Assembly (NCBI GenBank): GCA_044868295.1
Contig: JBIOWF010000056.1
Coordinates: 1-32,798 of the forward strand
DNA from: JBIOWF01 sp044868295
GTDB taxonomy: Bacteria > Actinomycetota > Actinomycetes > Streptosporangiales > Streptosporangiaceae
Direction: 5' to 3'
DNA: 32,798 bases
In this document: positions 25,469-32,798 of the stretch, in pieces
Layout: each line of letters opens with the position of its first letter
Position numbering within the stretch: position 1 is the stretch's first letter
Made by a program: the position numbers and the translations under genes
Notes under the pieces: model-generated
What the model was told of the DNA's origin: nothing
Databases searched by the model: none
What the model saw: only the letters and a program-made list of their open reading frames with translations

Positions 25469-27250
25469 TCATTCGCCGAGGCGGGCGAGTTCCTCGTCGA
25501 CGATCTTGGGGTCGAGCTTGGCGAACAGCGGGGTGGGCGGGGCGAGCGGGGTGCCGGGGCGGATCGGCTGGTGCTCCCAGCGGGCGCCACCTTCGTAGTC
25601 GCCGGTGATCACAGGGTAGTCCCGGCCGCCGTCCTCGCCGACCTCGTGGATCTCCGGCATGCCGGACCAGACACCGGTGCCACCGAGCATCTCGTGGATC
25701 TTGTTCGACGAGTTCGGCAGGAACGGCGTGAGCAGCGTCTTGGCGTCGTCGACGACCTGCAGAGCCACATGCAGGATCGACTTTTGCCTTTCAGGATCGT
25801 CCTTGATCTTCCAGGGCTCCTGGTCGGCGAGGTACTTGTTGGCGTCGCGCACGACGTCGAACGCCTCGGTCACCGCGTTCTTGAACCGGGAACGCTGGAG
25901 CTCCGCTCCGACGGCGGCGAAAGCCGTACGGGACCTTTCAAGGAGCGCGCGGTCGGCGTCGGTGAGGTCACCGGCCTCGGGGATCACGCCGAAGTTCTTG
26001 GCGGCCATCGAGATCGAGCGGTTGACCAGGTTGCCCCAGGCCGCGACGAGCTCGCCGTTGTTGCGGTTGACGAACTCCGACCAGGTGAAGTCGGTGTCCT
26101 GGTTCTCGGGGCCCGCCACCGCGATGTAGTAGCGCAGCGCGTCGGCCGAGTACCGCTCCAGGAAATCGCGAACGTAGATCACGACCTGGCGGGAGGAGGA
26201 GAACTTGCGGCCCTCCATGGTCAGGAACTCGCTCGACACCACCTCGGACGGCAGCGCCAGCTTGCCGAGCGATCCGGGTATGCCGTCGCGGGAGCCTTGC
26301 CCGTTGTAGCCGAGCAGCATCGCCGGCCAGATCTCGGAGTGGAGGACGATGTTGTCTTTGCCCATGAAGTAGTAGCCACGGGCGTCCGGGTTCTGCCACC
26401 ACTGGCGCCAGGCGTCCGGGTCGCCGCTGCGCCTGGCCCACTCGATCGAAGCCGAGAGGTAGCCGATGACCGCGTCGAACCAGACGTAGAGCCGCTTGTC
26501 GCCCCGGTCGCGCCAGCCGTCCAGCGGGATGGGCACGCCCCAGTCGAGGTCACGGCTGATCGCCCGGGGCTGCAGGTCGCCGAGCAGGTTGAGCGAGAAC
26601 TTCAGCACGTTCGGCCGCCACTCGCCCTGCTTGGACTGCAGCCAGGTGCCGAGCACCTCGGAGAACGCCGCGAGGTCGAGCATGAAGTGCTCGGTCTCGA
26701 TGAACACGGGCGTCTCACCGTTGATGCGTGACTTGGGGTTGATCAGGTCGATCGGGTCGAGCTGGTTGCCGCAGTTGTCACACTGGTCGCCGCGCGCCCC
26801 GTCGTAGCTACAGATGGGGCAGGTGCCCTCGATGTAGCGGTCCGGAAGTGTCCGCCCGGTGGTCGGCGAGACCGCCCCCATCGTGGTTTCGGGAAAGATG
26901 TACCCGTTCTTGTAGAGACCCAGGAAGATCTCCTGCGCCACCGCGTAGTGATTGTTCGTGGTGGTCCGCGTGAACAGGTCGTATGACAGGCCGAGCGCGG
27001 TGAGGTCTTCAGCGATGATCCGGTTGTAGCGGTCGGCGAGCTCCCGGGCGGTCACGCCCTCCTTGTCGGCCTGCACCTGGATGGGCGTGCCGTGCTCGTC
27101 CGTGCCCGAGACCATCAGCACCTTGTTGCCCGCCATCCGCTGATAGCGGCTGAAGACGTCGGACGGCACGCCGAATCCGGAGACGTGCCCGATGTGGCGG
27201 GGTCCGTTGGCGTAGGGCCACGCGACGGCGGTCAAGATGTGCTGGGACAT
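25469..27250 (-). CDS. metG: Methionyl-tRNA synthetase
   Basis: 593 residues from ATG 27250. The class I synthetase HIGH motif is in PYANGPRHIGHVSG. The signature KMSKS loop is written KFSSS (MEGRKFSSSRQVVIYVRDFL), a variant usual in this actinobacterial MetRS group. A knuckle with four cysteines (CPICSYDGARGDQCDNCG) should bind zinc. The anticodon-binding helical domain contains the segment ending DQEPWKIKDD. No C-terminal tRNA-binding (OB-fold) extension is visible. It charges initiator and elongator tRNA-Met. No T-box or other leader structure was seen upstream; the upstream 264 bases hold degenerate repeats instead. Confidence 0.97.
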   Translation of the reverse strand: MSQHILTAVAWPYANGPRHIGHVSGFGVPSDVFSRYQRMAGNKVLMVSGTDEHGTPIQVQADKEGVTARELADRYNRIIAEDLTALGLSYDLFTRTTTNNHYAVAQEIFLGLYKNGYIFPETTMGAVSPTTGRTLPDRYIEGTCPICSYDGARGDQCDNCGNQLDPIDLINPKSRINGETPVFIETEHFMLDLAAFSEVLGTWLQSKQGEWRPNVLKFSLNLLGDLQPRAISRDLDWGVPIPLDGWRDRGDKRLYVWFDAVIGYLSASIEWARRSGDPDAWRQWWQNPDARGYYFMGKDNIVLHSEIWPAMLLGYNGQGSRDGIPGSLGKLALPSEVVSSEFLTMEGRKFSSSRQVVIYVRDFLERYSADALRYYIAVAGPENQDTDFTWSEFVNRNNGELVAAWGNLVNRSISMAAKNFGVIPEAGDLTDADRALLERSRTAFAAVGAELQRSRFKNAVTEAFDVVRDANKYLADQEPWKIKDDPERQKSILHVALQVVDDAKTLLTPFLPNSSNKIHEMLGGTGVWSGMPEIHEVGEDGGRDYPVITGDYEGGARWEHQPIRPGTPLAPPTPLFAKLDPKIVDEELARLGE

Positions 27251-27277
27251 GGGGTCAAGCCTAAAGCTTCACGCGGC

Positions 27278-27470
27278 GCGTCTCGAACCGGTTACCGACA
27301 ACATGCGCCCCGGCCGGATCAGCCGCCGCCCGAAGCGGCCAGCGACAACGCGTGCACCGGCCAGACCGGCGCGAGACCACCCGGCCGCCCGAACCGGTCG
27401 CCGACAACGCGTGCCCGGCCAGACCGGCGGAGGATCACCCGCTGCCCGAACCAGCGCGGACTGCGCACGG
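27278..27470. repeat. Degenerate ~58-bp tandem repeats upstream of metG
   Basis: A motif of the form CGAACCGG-x4-CGACAACGCGTGC, followed by CCGGCCAGACCGGCG, occurs at about 27278, 27331 and 27390. A decayed fourth start lies near 27447. The spacing is 53-60 bases. The block fills most of the gap between metG and the GT2 gene; no gene is seen there. Confidence 0.7.
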
Positions 27471-27514
27471 CAACGGGTTACGGCTTCGCGTGGTCCGGTC
27501 GAATCGGATGTGGA

Positions 27515-28831
27515 CTACGCGCTGGCGGCGGACTCCCGGGTGACGGCCTCCGCCGCCTCTTCCGCGGCCGCGGTCTCTCGGGTGACGGCCTCGGCGGCCT
27601 CTTCGGCGGCGGACGCGGCGATGTCGGCCGGGGTCTCGCGGGAGCGGCGGATGCCGAGGATGCTGATGAACAGCGACGCGAAGATGGTCTGGAAGCTCAT
27701 GATGAACGCCGTCGCGGAGGGCACCACCAGGCGCAGCGACTCGGCGGGGATCAGCTCACCGAAGCCTCGGCCGCCCCAGTGGGCGAGCGAGGCCACCAGC
27801 CCGCCGAGACCGGCGAGGGCGAGCAGGCCACCCGCTATCAGCCCCTTCTCCAGGGTGACGATGTCGACGAGCTTCCTGATCCGCCTGTCCTCGGGGAGGA
27901 ATCCCTCCTCCGCGGCGTACACCTTCGTGAAGAGGGCGAACAGGACGGCCTGGAAGCCGATCACCACCATCGCGGACGCGCCGACCAGGGTGTCGACGTC
28001 GAAGGCGAGCTTGCCGATGTAGACCGGGCCGAACGTCAGCGCCGTGCCCGCGACCATGCCGATGATCATCAGCGCGAGGCCGGGGATGAAGAAGAGCCAG
28101 CGCGGGCTGTACAGCAGGAGGAAGCGCAGGTGGCGCCAGCCGTCCCGCCATGAGCGCAGGTGCGGCGGGCGGGACCGGCCGTCGGGCGAGAGGGTGGTGG
28201 GCACCTCGCGCACGTCGAGCCCCTGGAGTGTGGCCTTCACCACCATCTCGGAGGCGAACTCCATGCCGCCCGTCTGCAGACCCAGGCTGAGGATGGAGTC
28301 CTTGCGGAAGCCGCGCAGGCCGCAGTGGAAGTCGCCGATGGCGCTCGGGAAGAACAGGCGGCCGATGAACGACAGGACCGGGTTGCCGAGGTAGCGGTGC
28401 AGCGGCGGCATGGCGCCCGGCGCGATCCCGCCCTTGAACCGGTTGCCCATGACCAACTCGGCGCCTTCACGCAACTGCTCGACGAAAGGCATCAGGTTCG
28501 TGAAGTCATAGGAGTCGTCGGCGTCGCCCATGATGACGTACTTGCCGCGAGCGGCGCGGATGCCGCCGATGAGGGCGTTGCCGTACCCCTTCGCGTCAAT
28601 GTGGACGACGCGGGCGCCCGCGTCGCGGGCGAGCTGCTGCGACCCGTCTGTGCTGCCGTTGTCGGCGATCACGACTTCGCCGTCGATGCCATGCTCGCGC
28701 ATGCATTCCAAAGCCTTGCGCACACAGGTCTCAACGGTTTCGGCCTCGTTGAGACATGGCATGACCACCGTCAGTTCCACGTCGTAACCCTCCGCGTATA
28801 CACCTGAGATCGCTGGTAGGTAGTCAACCAT
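27515..28831 (-). CDS. Membrane-anchored family 2 glycosyltransferase
   Basis: 438 residues from ATG 28831 (GGAGG four bases upstream). The GT-A domain begins VELTVVMPCLNEAETVETCV, has ADNGSTDGSQ and the metal-binding DADDSYDF region, and ends in a DFHCGLRGFRKDS block typical of polyprenol-phosphate hexose synthases. Four or so membrane helices follow (LFFIPGLALMIIGMVAGTAL and later segments). The C-terminal tail repeats EEAAEAVTRE twice. Such enzymes attach glucose or mannose to undecaprenyl- or decaprenyl-phosphate for envelope glycosylation. The gene diverges from a GT-C-like membrane protein with 60 bases between, so the two probably share a promoter region and a pathway. The sugar is unknown. 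Confidence 0.92.
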   Translation of the reverse strand: MVDYLPAISGVYAEGYDVELTVVMPCLNEAETVETCVRKALECMREHGIDGEVVIADNGSTDGSQQLARDAGARVVHIDAKGYGNALIGGIRAARGKYVIMGDADDSYDFTNLMPFVEQLREGAELVMGNRFKGGIAPGAMPPLHRYLGNPVLSFIGRLFFPSAIGDFHCGLRGFRKDSILSLGLQTGGMEFASEMVVKATLQGLDVREVPTTLSPDGRSRPPHLRSWRDGWRHLRFLLLYSPRWLFFIPGLALMIIGMVAGTALTFGPVYIGKLAFDVDTLVGASAMVVIGFQAVLFALFTKVYAAEEGFLPEDRRIRKLVDIVTLEKGLIAGGLLALAGLGGLVASLAHWGGRGFGELIPAESLRLVVPSATAFIMSFQTIFASLFISILGIRRSRETPADIAASAAEEAAEAVTRETAAAEEAAEAVTRESAASA

Positions 28832-28891
28832 GATGCCTCCTGCCCCCAGGTGCCCGGGCCAAGTCCGCGAAACGGCTGGCATCCTGTAACC

Positions 28892-30391
28892 ATGGTCGCG
28901 GTCGCGGAACCAACGGCGCTGGGCGCCCCCTCTGATGACAGGAGGGGACGCCTTCTCGCGTTCCTCAACCGCCATCGGATCTTCGCGTCCGCCCTGGGCC
29001 TCGCGGCGCTGCTGCGGATCGTCACCATGCTCGGGTTCGGCCCGGCGATGTGGTTCAACGACTCCTACGACTACGTCTCCGTGGCGCTGCATCCGCGGCC
29101 GCACCCGATCCGGCCGGACGGCTACGGCTTCTGGCTGCTGCTGCTCAAGCCGCTGCGCAGCTTCGCGCTCGTCGTCTTCACCCAGCACGTGATGGGCCTG
29201 GCGATAGCCGTACTGATCTATGCGCTTCTGACCAAGAGATTCGGCCTGCCCGGGTGGGCGGCGACGCTCGCCACGGTGCCGGTGCTGTTCGACGCGTACC
29301 AGATCGAGCTCGAACAGCTGATCATGTCGGACTCGATGTTCACCCTGCTGGTCGTCGGTGTGGTGACCCTGGTCCTGTGGCATCGGAAGATGTCGTGGCG
29401 CATCGGCGCGGCCGTCGGGCTGCTGCTCGCCCTGACGGCGCTGACGCGGAGCATCGGCCTGCCCATCCTGGCCCTGGTCGTCGTCTATCTGCTCGTCAAG
29501 CGGGCCGGGTGGAAGCCGATCGCCGCGATGGTCGTGGCCTGCGCCGTCCCCGTCGTCGGCTACATGGGCTGGTTCAAGGCGGTCAACGGCCAGTTCGCGA
29601 TGACCAACAGCGACGGGGTGATCCTCTACATGAGGTCCGCGCTGTTCGCCGACTGCCACAAGATGAACCTGGACAAGCGCAAAGAGCTGGAGCTGGCTCT
29701 GCTGTGCATCAACACTCCTCCGGCGGAGCGTGGCCGGTCCGCCCAGGCCTACCTGTGGTGGGACAACCAGAACCAGCTCCATGTGTTCGGCTCGGGGATG
29801 AAGTTCACGCCCGAGATCAACGCCAACGCGAGCGCGTTCGCGAAGAAGGCGATCCTCTCCCAGCCGGGCGACTATCTCGCGGCGGTGGCCAAGGACTTCT
29901 TCCGGGCGTTCCGCTGGGACCGGCCGTTGTTCCCCGATCCCAAGACCTACCTGCAGTACCAGTTCGGCAATTACTCCACGCAGAAACTGCCGAGCTGGAC
30001 CTCCTACCACGGGATGACGGACAAGGACGCCGAGACCTACGAAAACGGCCCCGCCGCCACGAAGCTCGTCAAGCCGTGGTCCGACATCATGATCGGCTAC
30101 CAGAAGGTGGTGCGGCTGCCCGGCATCGTGCTCGGCCTGCTGCTCCTCGTCGGCATGTACGGCGTGGCCGTCCGCTGGCGCAAACTCGGCGGGCCCATCC
30201 TGCTCCCCTGGCTGGGCGCGGTGGGCCTCATCCTGGCGCCGGCGGCGACGGCCGAGTTCGACTACCGCTACCTGCTCCCCGCCGTCCCGCTCGCCTGCCT
30301 CGCCGCAGCCATCACCCTTCGCCACGGCGTACGGCTGCCGCTCCGGCGGAGCCCACAGCCTGCGTCAGAGGCGCAAACGGGCACGGCTTAG
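28892..30391 (+). CDS. Polytopic membrane protein, GT-C glycosyltransferase-like
   Basis: 499 residues from ATG 28892, with no Shine-Dalgarno sequence and a possibly leaderless start. About ten hydrophobic segments are visible. An early periplasmic-type loop contains FNDSYDYVSVALHPRPHPIR, in the place where GT-C enzymes carry their catalytic acidic residues. A large outside loop (about 230-390, from NGQFAMTNSDGVILYMRS to the end of KLVKPWSDIM) precedes the last helices. GT-C enzymes transfer sugars from polyprenyl-phosphate donors on the outer face of the membrane. Pairing with the divergent GT2 gene and proximity to pmt support an envelope glycosylation role. Acceptor and donor are unknown, and no closer family name can be given. 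Confidence 0.85.
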   Translation: MVAVAEPTALGAPSDDRRGRLLAFLNRHRIFASALGLAALLRIVTMLGFGPAMWFNDSYDYVSVALHPRPHPIRPDGYGFWLLLLKPLRSFALVVFTQHVMGLAIAVLIYALLTKRFGLPGWAATLATVPVLFDAYQIELEQLIMSDSMFTLLVVGVVTLVLWHRKMSWRIGAAVGLLLALTALTRSIGLPILALVVVYLLVKRAGWKPIAAMVVACAVPVVGYMGWFKAVNGQFAMTNSDGVILYMRSALFADCHKMNLDKRKELELALLCINTPPAERGRSAQAYLWWDNQNQLHVFGSGMKFTPEINANASAFAKKAILSQPGDYLAAVAKDFFRAFRWDRPLFPDPKTYLQYQFGNYSTQKLPSWTSYHGMTDKDAETYENGPAATKLVKPWSDIMIGYQKVVRLPGIVLGLLLLVGMYGVAVRWRKLGGPILLPWLGAVGLILAPAATAEFDYRYLLPAVPLACLAAAITLRHGVRLPLRRSPQPASEAQTGTA

Positions 30392-30451
30392 GCGAGGACC
30401 GGGGGTCGGACACGGCCACTGACGCGCAAATGCGTCAGGCGCGTCTGAACA

Positions 30452-30534
30452 GCGTCGTACAGCGTGAGCGGGTCAGGCTCGGTGGACGGCGTCGTACAGC
30501 GTGAGTGGGTCAGGCTCGGTGGACGGCGTCGTAC
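30452..30534. repeat. 37-bp tandem repeat extending from the rsmI 3' end
   Basis: GCGTCGTAC recurs at 30452, 30489 and 30526 (period 37). The rightmost unit is the coding end of rsmI (YDAVHRA and stop). The two units to its left are near-perfect copies of that end plus about 13 bases of trailing sequence. Confidence 0.93.
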
Positions 30535-31331
30535 AGGACACGTTTGGGGATGCCGGCCGATTTGGCGACGTCGACGATGGCCTGCTTGCGGGAGACTCCG
30601 GCGCTCTCGCGGCGGACCACCTCGGCGATCAGGTCCTCGATGTCGGGCTCGGCGTCGTCCGGCGCGTGCCCGGCGACGACGAGGGTGATCTCGCCTCGCA
30701 CGTCACCCGAAGCCCATTTGGCCAGCTCGCCGAGCGTGCCTCGCCGTACCTCCTCGTAGGTCTTGGTGAGCTCGCGGCAGACGGCGGCGGGCCGGTCCGG
30801 GCCGAACGCCTCGGCCATCGCCTCAAGGCAGGCGTGCAGGCGGTGCGGGGCCTCGAAGAACACCATCGTGCGTTCCTCCTCGGCGATCCTCTCCAGCCGA
30901 CGGAGCCTCTCCCCGGGCTTGCGCGGCGGGAAGCCCTCGAAGCAGAACCGGTCGCTGGGCAGGCCGGAGATCGCCAGCGCGGCGGTGACCGCCGACGGGC
31001 CGGGCAGCGTGGTCACGCGGATGCCGGCGTCCACGGCCAGGTGGGTCAGCCGATATCCCGGATCGGATACGCCGGGCATGCCCGCGTCGGTGATGACCAG
31101 CACGGTCTCACCTTCGACGAGCGCCTCCAGCAGCTCCTTCGACCGGGCGACCTCGTTGGCGTCGTAGTACGACACCACGCGGCCGGTCAAGGTCACTCCA
31201 AGGTCGGCGACCAGCCGCTTGAGCCTCCGGGTGTCCTCGGCCGCGATCACATCCGCCGTCCCGAGCGCCTCCCGGAGCCGCGGCGAGGCGTCTCCCACCT
31301 GTCCGATTGGGGCTCCCGCGAGAATCAACAC
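30510..31331 (-). CDS. rsmI: 16S rRNA (cytidine1402-2'-O)-methyltransferase RsmI
   Basis: 273 residues from GTG 31331. A SAM-dependent tetrapyrrole-methylase-fold enzyme with GAPIGQVGDASPRLREAL, AAEDTRR, the SDPGYRL loop preceded by ITDAGMPGV, and LPGPSAVTAAL, followed by FCFEGFPPRKPGERLRRL. It methylates the 2'-OH of C1402 in the ribosomal P site. Standard length is about 280. It diverges from pmt, as in M. tuberculosis (Rv1003 and Rv1002c). Its last 8 codons and trailing bases are tandemly duplicated downstream. Confidence 0.97.
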   Translation of the reverse strand: MLILAGAPIGQVGDASPRLREALGTADVIAAEDTRRLKRLVADLGVTLTGRVVSYYDANEVARSKELLEALVEGETVLVITDAGMPGVSDPGYRLTHLAVDAGIRVTTLPGPSAVTAALAISGLPSDRFCFEGFPPRKPGERLRRLERIAEEERTMVFFEAPHRLHACLEAMAEAFGPDRPAAVCRELTKTYEEVRRGTLGELAKWASGDVRGEITLVVAGHAPDDAEPDIEDLIAEVVRRESAGVSRKQAIVDVAKSAGIPKRVLYDAVHRA

Positions 31332-31398
31332 TCATCCACCCTATGAAACCTTCACGGGCGTTACCGCAGATGTTCTCAATCGTTCGTGTACGCCGTGT

Positions 31399-31416
31399 TC
31401 GTGGCAGGTGCCACGA
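31399..31416. promoter_or_regulatory. Inverted repeat in the rsmI/pmt divergent promoter
   Basis: TCGTGGCAGGTGCCACGA is an 8+2+8 perfect inverted repeat. It lies immediately left of TAGTCT (31417-31422), a possible -10 eight bases before the pmt GTG. It may be an operator over the pmt promoter or a hairpin. The regulator is unknown. Confidence 0.55.
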
Positions 31417-31429
31417 GTAGTCTTTCCAG

Positions 31430-32798
31430 GTGGCCGTGACTGACTTCCCTTACCAGGCGTACGAGGAGCCGGACCAGGAGCCGGGGGGCGCGAAGCCCTC
31501 CATGCGTGACCGGCTGGTTCCCCCCATGCAGGGCAGCCCGCTGTGGGGCTGGCTCGGCCCGCTGATCGTCGCCGCCTTCGGGGCGTTCCTGCGTTTCGAC
31601 CGGCTCGGCACGCCCAAGGCCGTGGTGTTCGACGAGACCTATTACGCGAAGGACGCCTTCTCCCTGCTGAAGTTCGGCGTGGAGCGGCAGTTCGTCGACA
31701 ACGCCAACAATCTTCTGCTGTCCGGCAACACCGCGATCTTCAAGCAGTGCGACCAGGTGGAGCAGTGCGCCTCCTATGTGGTGCATCCGCCGCTGGGCAA
31801 GTGGATGATCGCCCTCGGCGACCTGCTGTACGACTTCAACCCCTTCGGCTCGCACTCGACTGCCGCCGGGTTCGACGTGGCCCCGTTCGGCTGGCGTTTG
31901 GCCGCGGCCCTGTTCGGGGCTCTGTCCATTTTCATCCTGGCCCGGGTGGCCCTGCGGATGACCCGCTCCACCGTGCTGGGCTGCCTGGCCGGGCTGCTGC
32001 TGTCGCTGGACGGGTTGCATTTCGTGCTGTCCCGTACGGCGTTGCTGGACATCTTCCTGATGTTCTGGATCCTGGCCGGTTTCGCCTGCCTGGTGGCCGA
32101 TCGTGACTGGGCGAGGGGACGGCTGGCCGACTGGTACGAGTCGGCCGAACGGGGCCTGACGGGTCCCAGGCTCGGCCTGCGGCCGTGGCGGCTGGCCGCC
32201 GGTCTGTGCCTGGGCGCCGCCCTGGCGACCAAGTGGACCGGCGTCTTCTTCATCATCGCCTTCGCGATCATGTCGGTGGTGTGGGACGCCGGCGCCCGCC
32301 GCATGGTGGGCCTGCGCAGGCCGTACTCGGAGGCCTTCCGTCTCGATGTGCCGTTGGCCTTCGCCTGGACGGCCCTGGCGCCGATCGTCGTGTACATGGC
32401 CTCCTTCGCCGGCTGGTTCGCCACCGACAAGGGATATGGCCGCAACTGGGAGCAGGCCACCTCCAGCGGCCCCTCCTTTTTCGTCATCGACTCGCTGCGC
32501 TCCTGGTTGGCCTACCAGAAGCAGGTGCTCGGCTTCCACACCGGCCTGGAGTCCACCCACCCCTACCAGTCGGAGCCGTGGAGCTGGCCGCTGCTGCTGC
32601 GTCCGGTCGCGTTCTTCTACGAGTCGCCGACGGGCTGCGGCGCTCCCAGGTGTTCGTGGGCCGTGCTCGGCACCGGAACCCCGGTCATCTGGTACGGCGG
32701 CCTCATCGCCCTGATCGCGATGATCGCCTGGTACACCGCGACCCGCGACTGGCGCGCCGGGGCGGTGCTGGTCGGCTACGCGGCGGGCTGGCTGCCCT
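31430..32798 (+). CDS. pmt: Protein O-mannosyltransferase (PMT family), 3' end outside the window
   Basis: The first 456 codons are present, open to the right edge. GTG 31430 or GTG 31436 starts the frame. A soluble N-terminus is followed by a first helix (LWGWLGPLIVAAFGAFLRF). The catalytic acidic pair is in VFDETYYAKDA, as in actinobacterial PMTs. Other family landmarks are YVVHPPLGKW, DGLHFVLSRTALLD and LGAALATKWTG. The enzyme transfers mannose from polyprenyl-phosphate-mannose to Ser/Thr of secreted proteins at the outer face of the membrane. M. tuberculosis Rv1002c has the same place beside rsmI. The weak ribosome binding site and close -10 candidate suggest a short-leader or leaderless message. 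Confidence 0.95.
   Translation, partial: MAVTDFPYQAYEEPDQEPGGAKPSMRDRLVPPMQGSPLWGWLGPLIVAAFGAFLRFDRLGTPKAVVFDETYYAKDAFSLLKFGVERQFVDNANNLLLSGNTAIFKQCDQVEQCASYVVHPPLGKWMIALGDLLYDFNPFGSHSTAAGFDVAPFGWRLAAALFGALSIFILARVALRMTRSTVLGCLAGLLLSLDGLHFVLSRTALLDIFLMFWILAGFACLVADRDWARGRLADWYESAERGLTGPRLGLRPWRLAAGLCLGAALATKWTGVFFIIAFAIMSVVWDAGARRMVGLRRPYSEAFRLDVPLAFAWTALAPIVVYMASFAGWFATDKGYGRNWEQATSSGPSFFVIDSLRSWLAYQKQVLGFHTGLESTHPYQSEPWSWPLLLRPVAFFYESPTGCGAPRCSWAVLGTGTPVIWYGGLIALIAMIAWYTATRDWRAGAVLVGYAAGWLP

Noticed and set aside
25295..26731. A plus-strand open frame of about 480 codons opposite metG.
   Set aside because: Antisense to a full MetRS with HIGH, KFSSS and zinc motifs; no features of its own.
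27251..27514. T-box or SAM riboswitch upstream of metG.
   Set aside because: No T-box sequence or SAM-switch-like stems were recognised; the region is degenerate tandem repeat.
28832..30325. Upstream extension of the GT2 frame to nearly 940 codons.
   Set aside because: The extension is antisense to the GT-C-like gene and reads as low-complexity residues. ATG 28831 has a ribosome binding site and starts just before the GT2 fold.

Overview
The window is high-GC actinobacterial chromosome. GC-rich third codon positions, GTG/TTG starts and several start sites without a Shine-Dalgarno sequence all fit. A block runs in the order known from Mycobacterium tuberculosis (pmt, rsmI, metG, tatD, rpf, ksgA, ispE; Rv1002c-Rv1011). 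Together with an ABC-F gene after ispE, this points to a Streptosporangiales- or Streptomyces-like organism. The genus is inferred, not proven.

Left part (1-6.5 kb): the end of an acyl-CoA desaturase; a TetR regulator with a repetitive charged coiled-coil tail; then a polyphosphate module. In that module ppk overlaps a MutT1-type Nudix/histidine-phosphatase gene and converges on a CYTH-CHAD protein. Three 11-bp-spaced GTT units upstream of ppk look like a PHO box.

Accessory strip (6.5-10.1 kb): a MarR regulator with near-perfect palindromic operators faces the remnant of a trans-aconitate methyltransferase gene whose catalytic part is deleted. A RlaP-type nucleotidyltransferase, a TIGR03086/DinB-like protein and a haloacetate-dehalogenase-like gene with a broken 5' end follow. 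This strip shows gene decay and simple repeats.

Housekeeping backbone (10.1-32.8 kb): the minus-strand order rsmI, metG, tatD, rpf, ksgA, ispE, abcF, with pmt diverging from rsmI, is interrupted four times. (a) A GT2 glycosyltransferase and a divergent GT-C-like membrane protein sit between rsmI and metG. (b) A cytochrome P450/ferredoxin/ferredoxin-reductase/TetR cassette sits between tatD and rpf. (c) A transmembrane Ser/Thr kinase plus a secreted FG-GAP protein sit between rpf and ksgA. (d) A second, paralogous kinase sits between ksgA and ispE. Insertion (b) is bracketed by a 99-bp direct repeat (97/99 identical) of the 3' end of tatD, which reads like an integration scar.

The genes suggest several functional groups: phosphate/polyphosphate metabolism; a self-contained inducible P450 electron-transfer unit; membrane kinases near cell-wall resuscitation (Rpf) and envelope glycosylation (GT2, GT-C, PMT); and translation or rRNA maturation (MetG, RsmI, KsgA, ABC-F). 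No tRNA, rRNA, CRISPR array, transposase or integrase was recognised.
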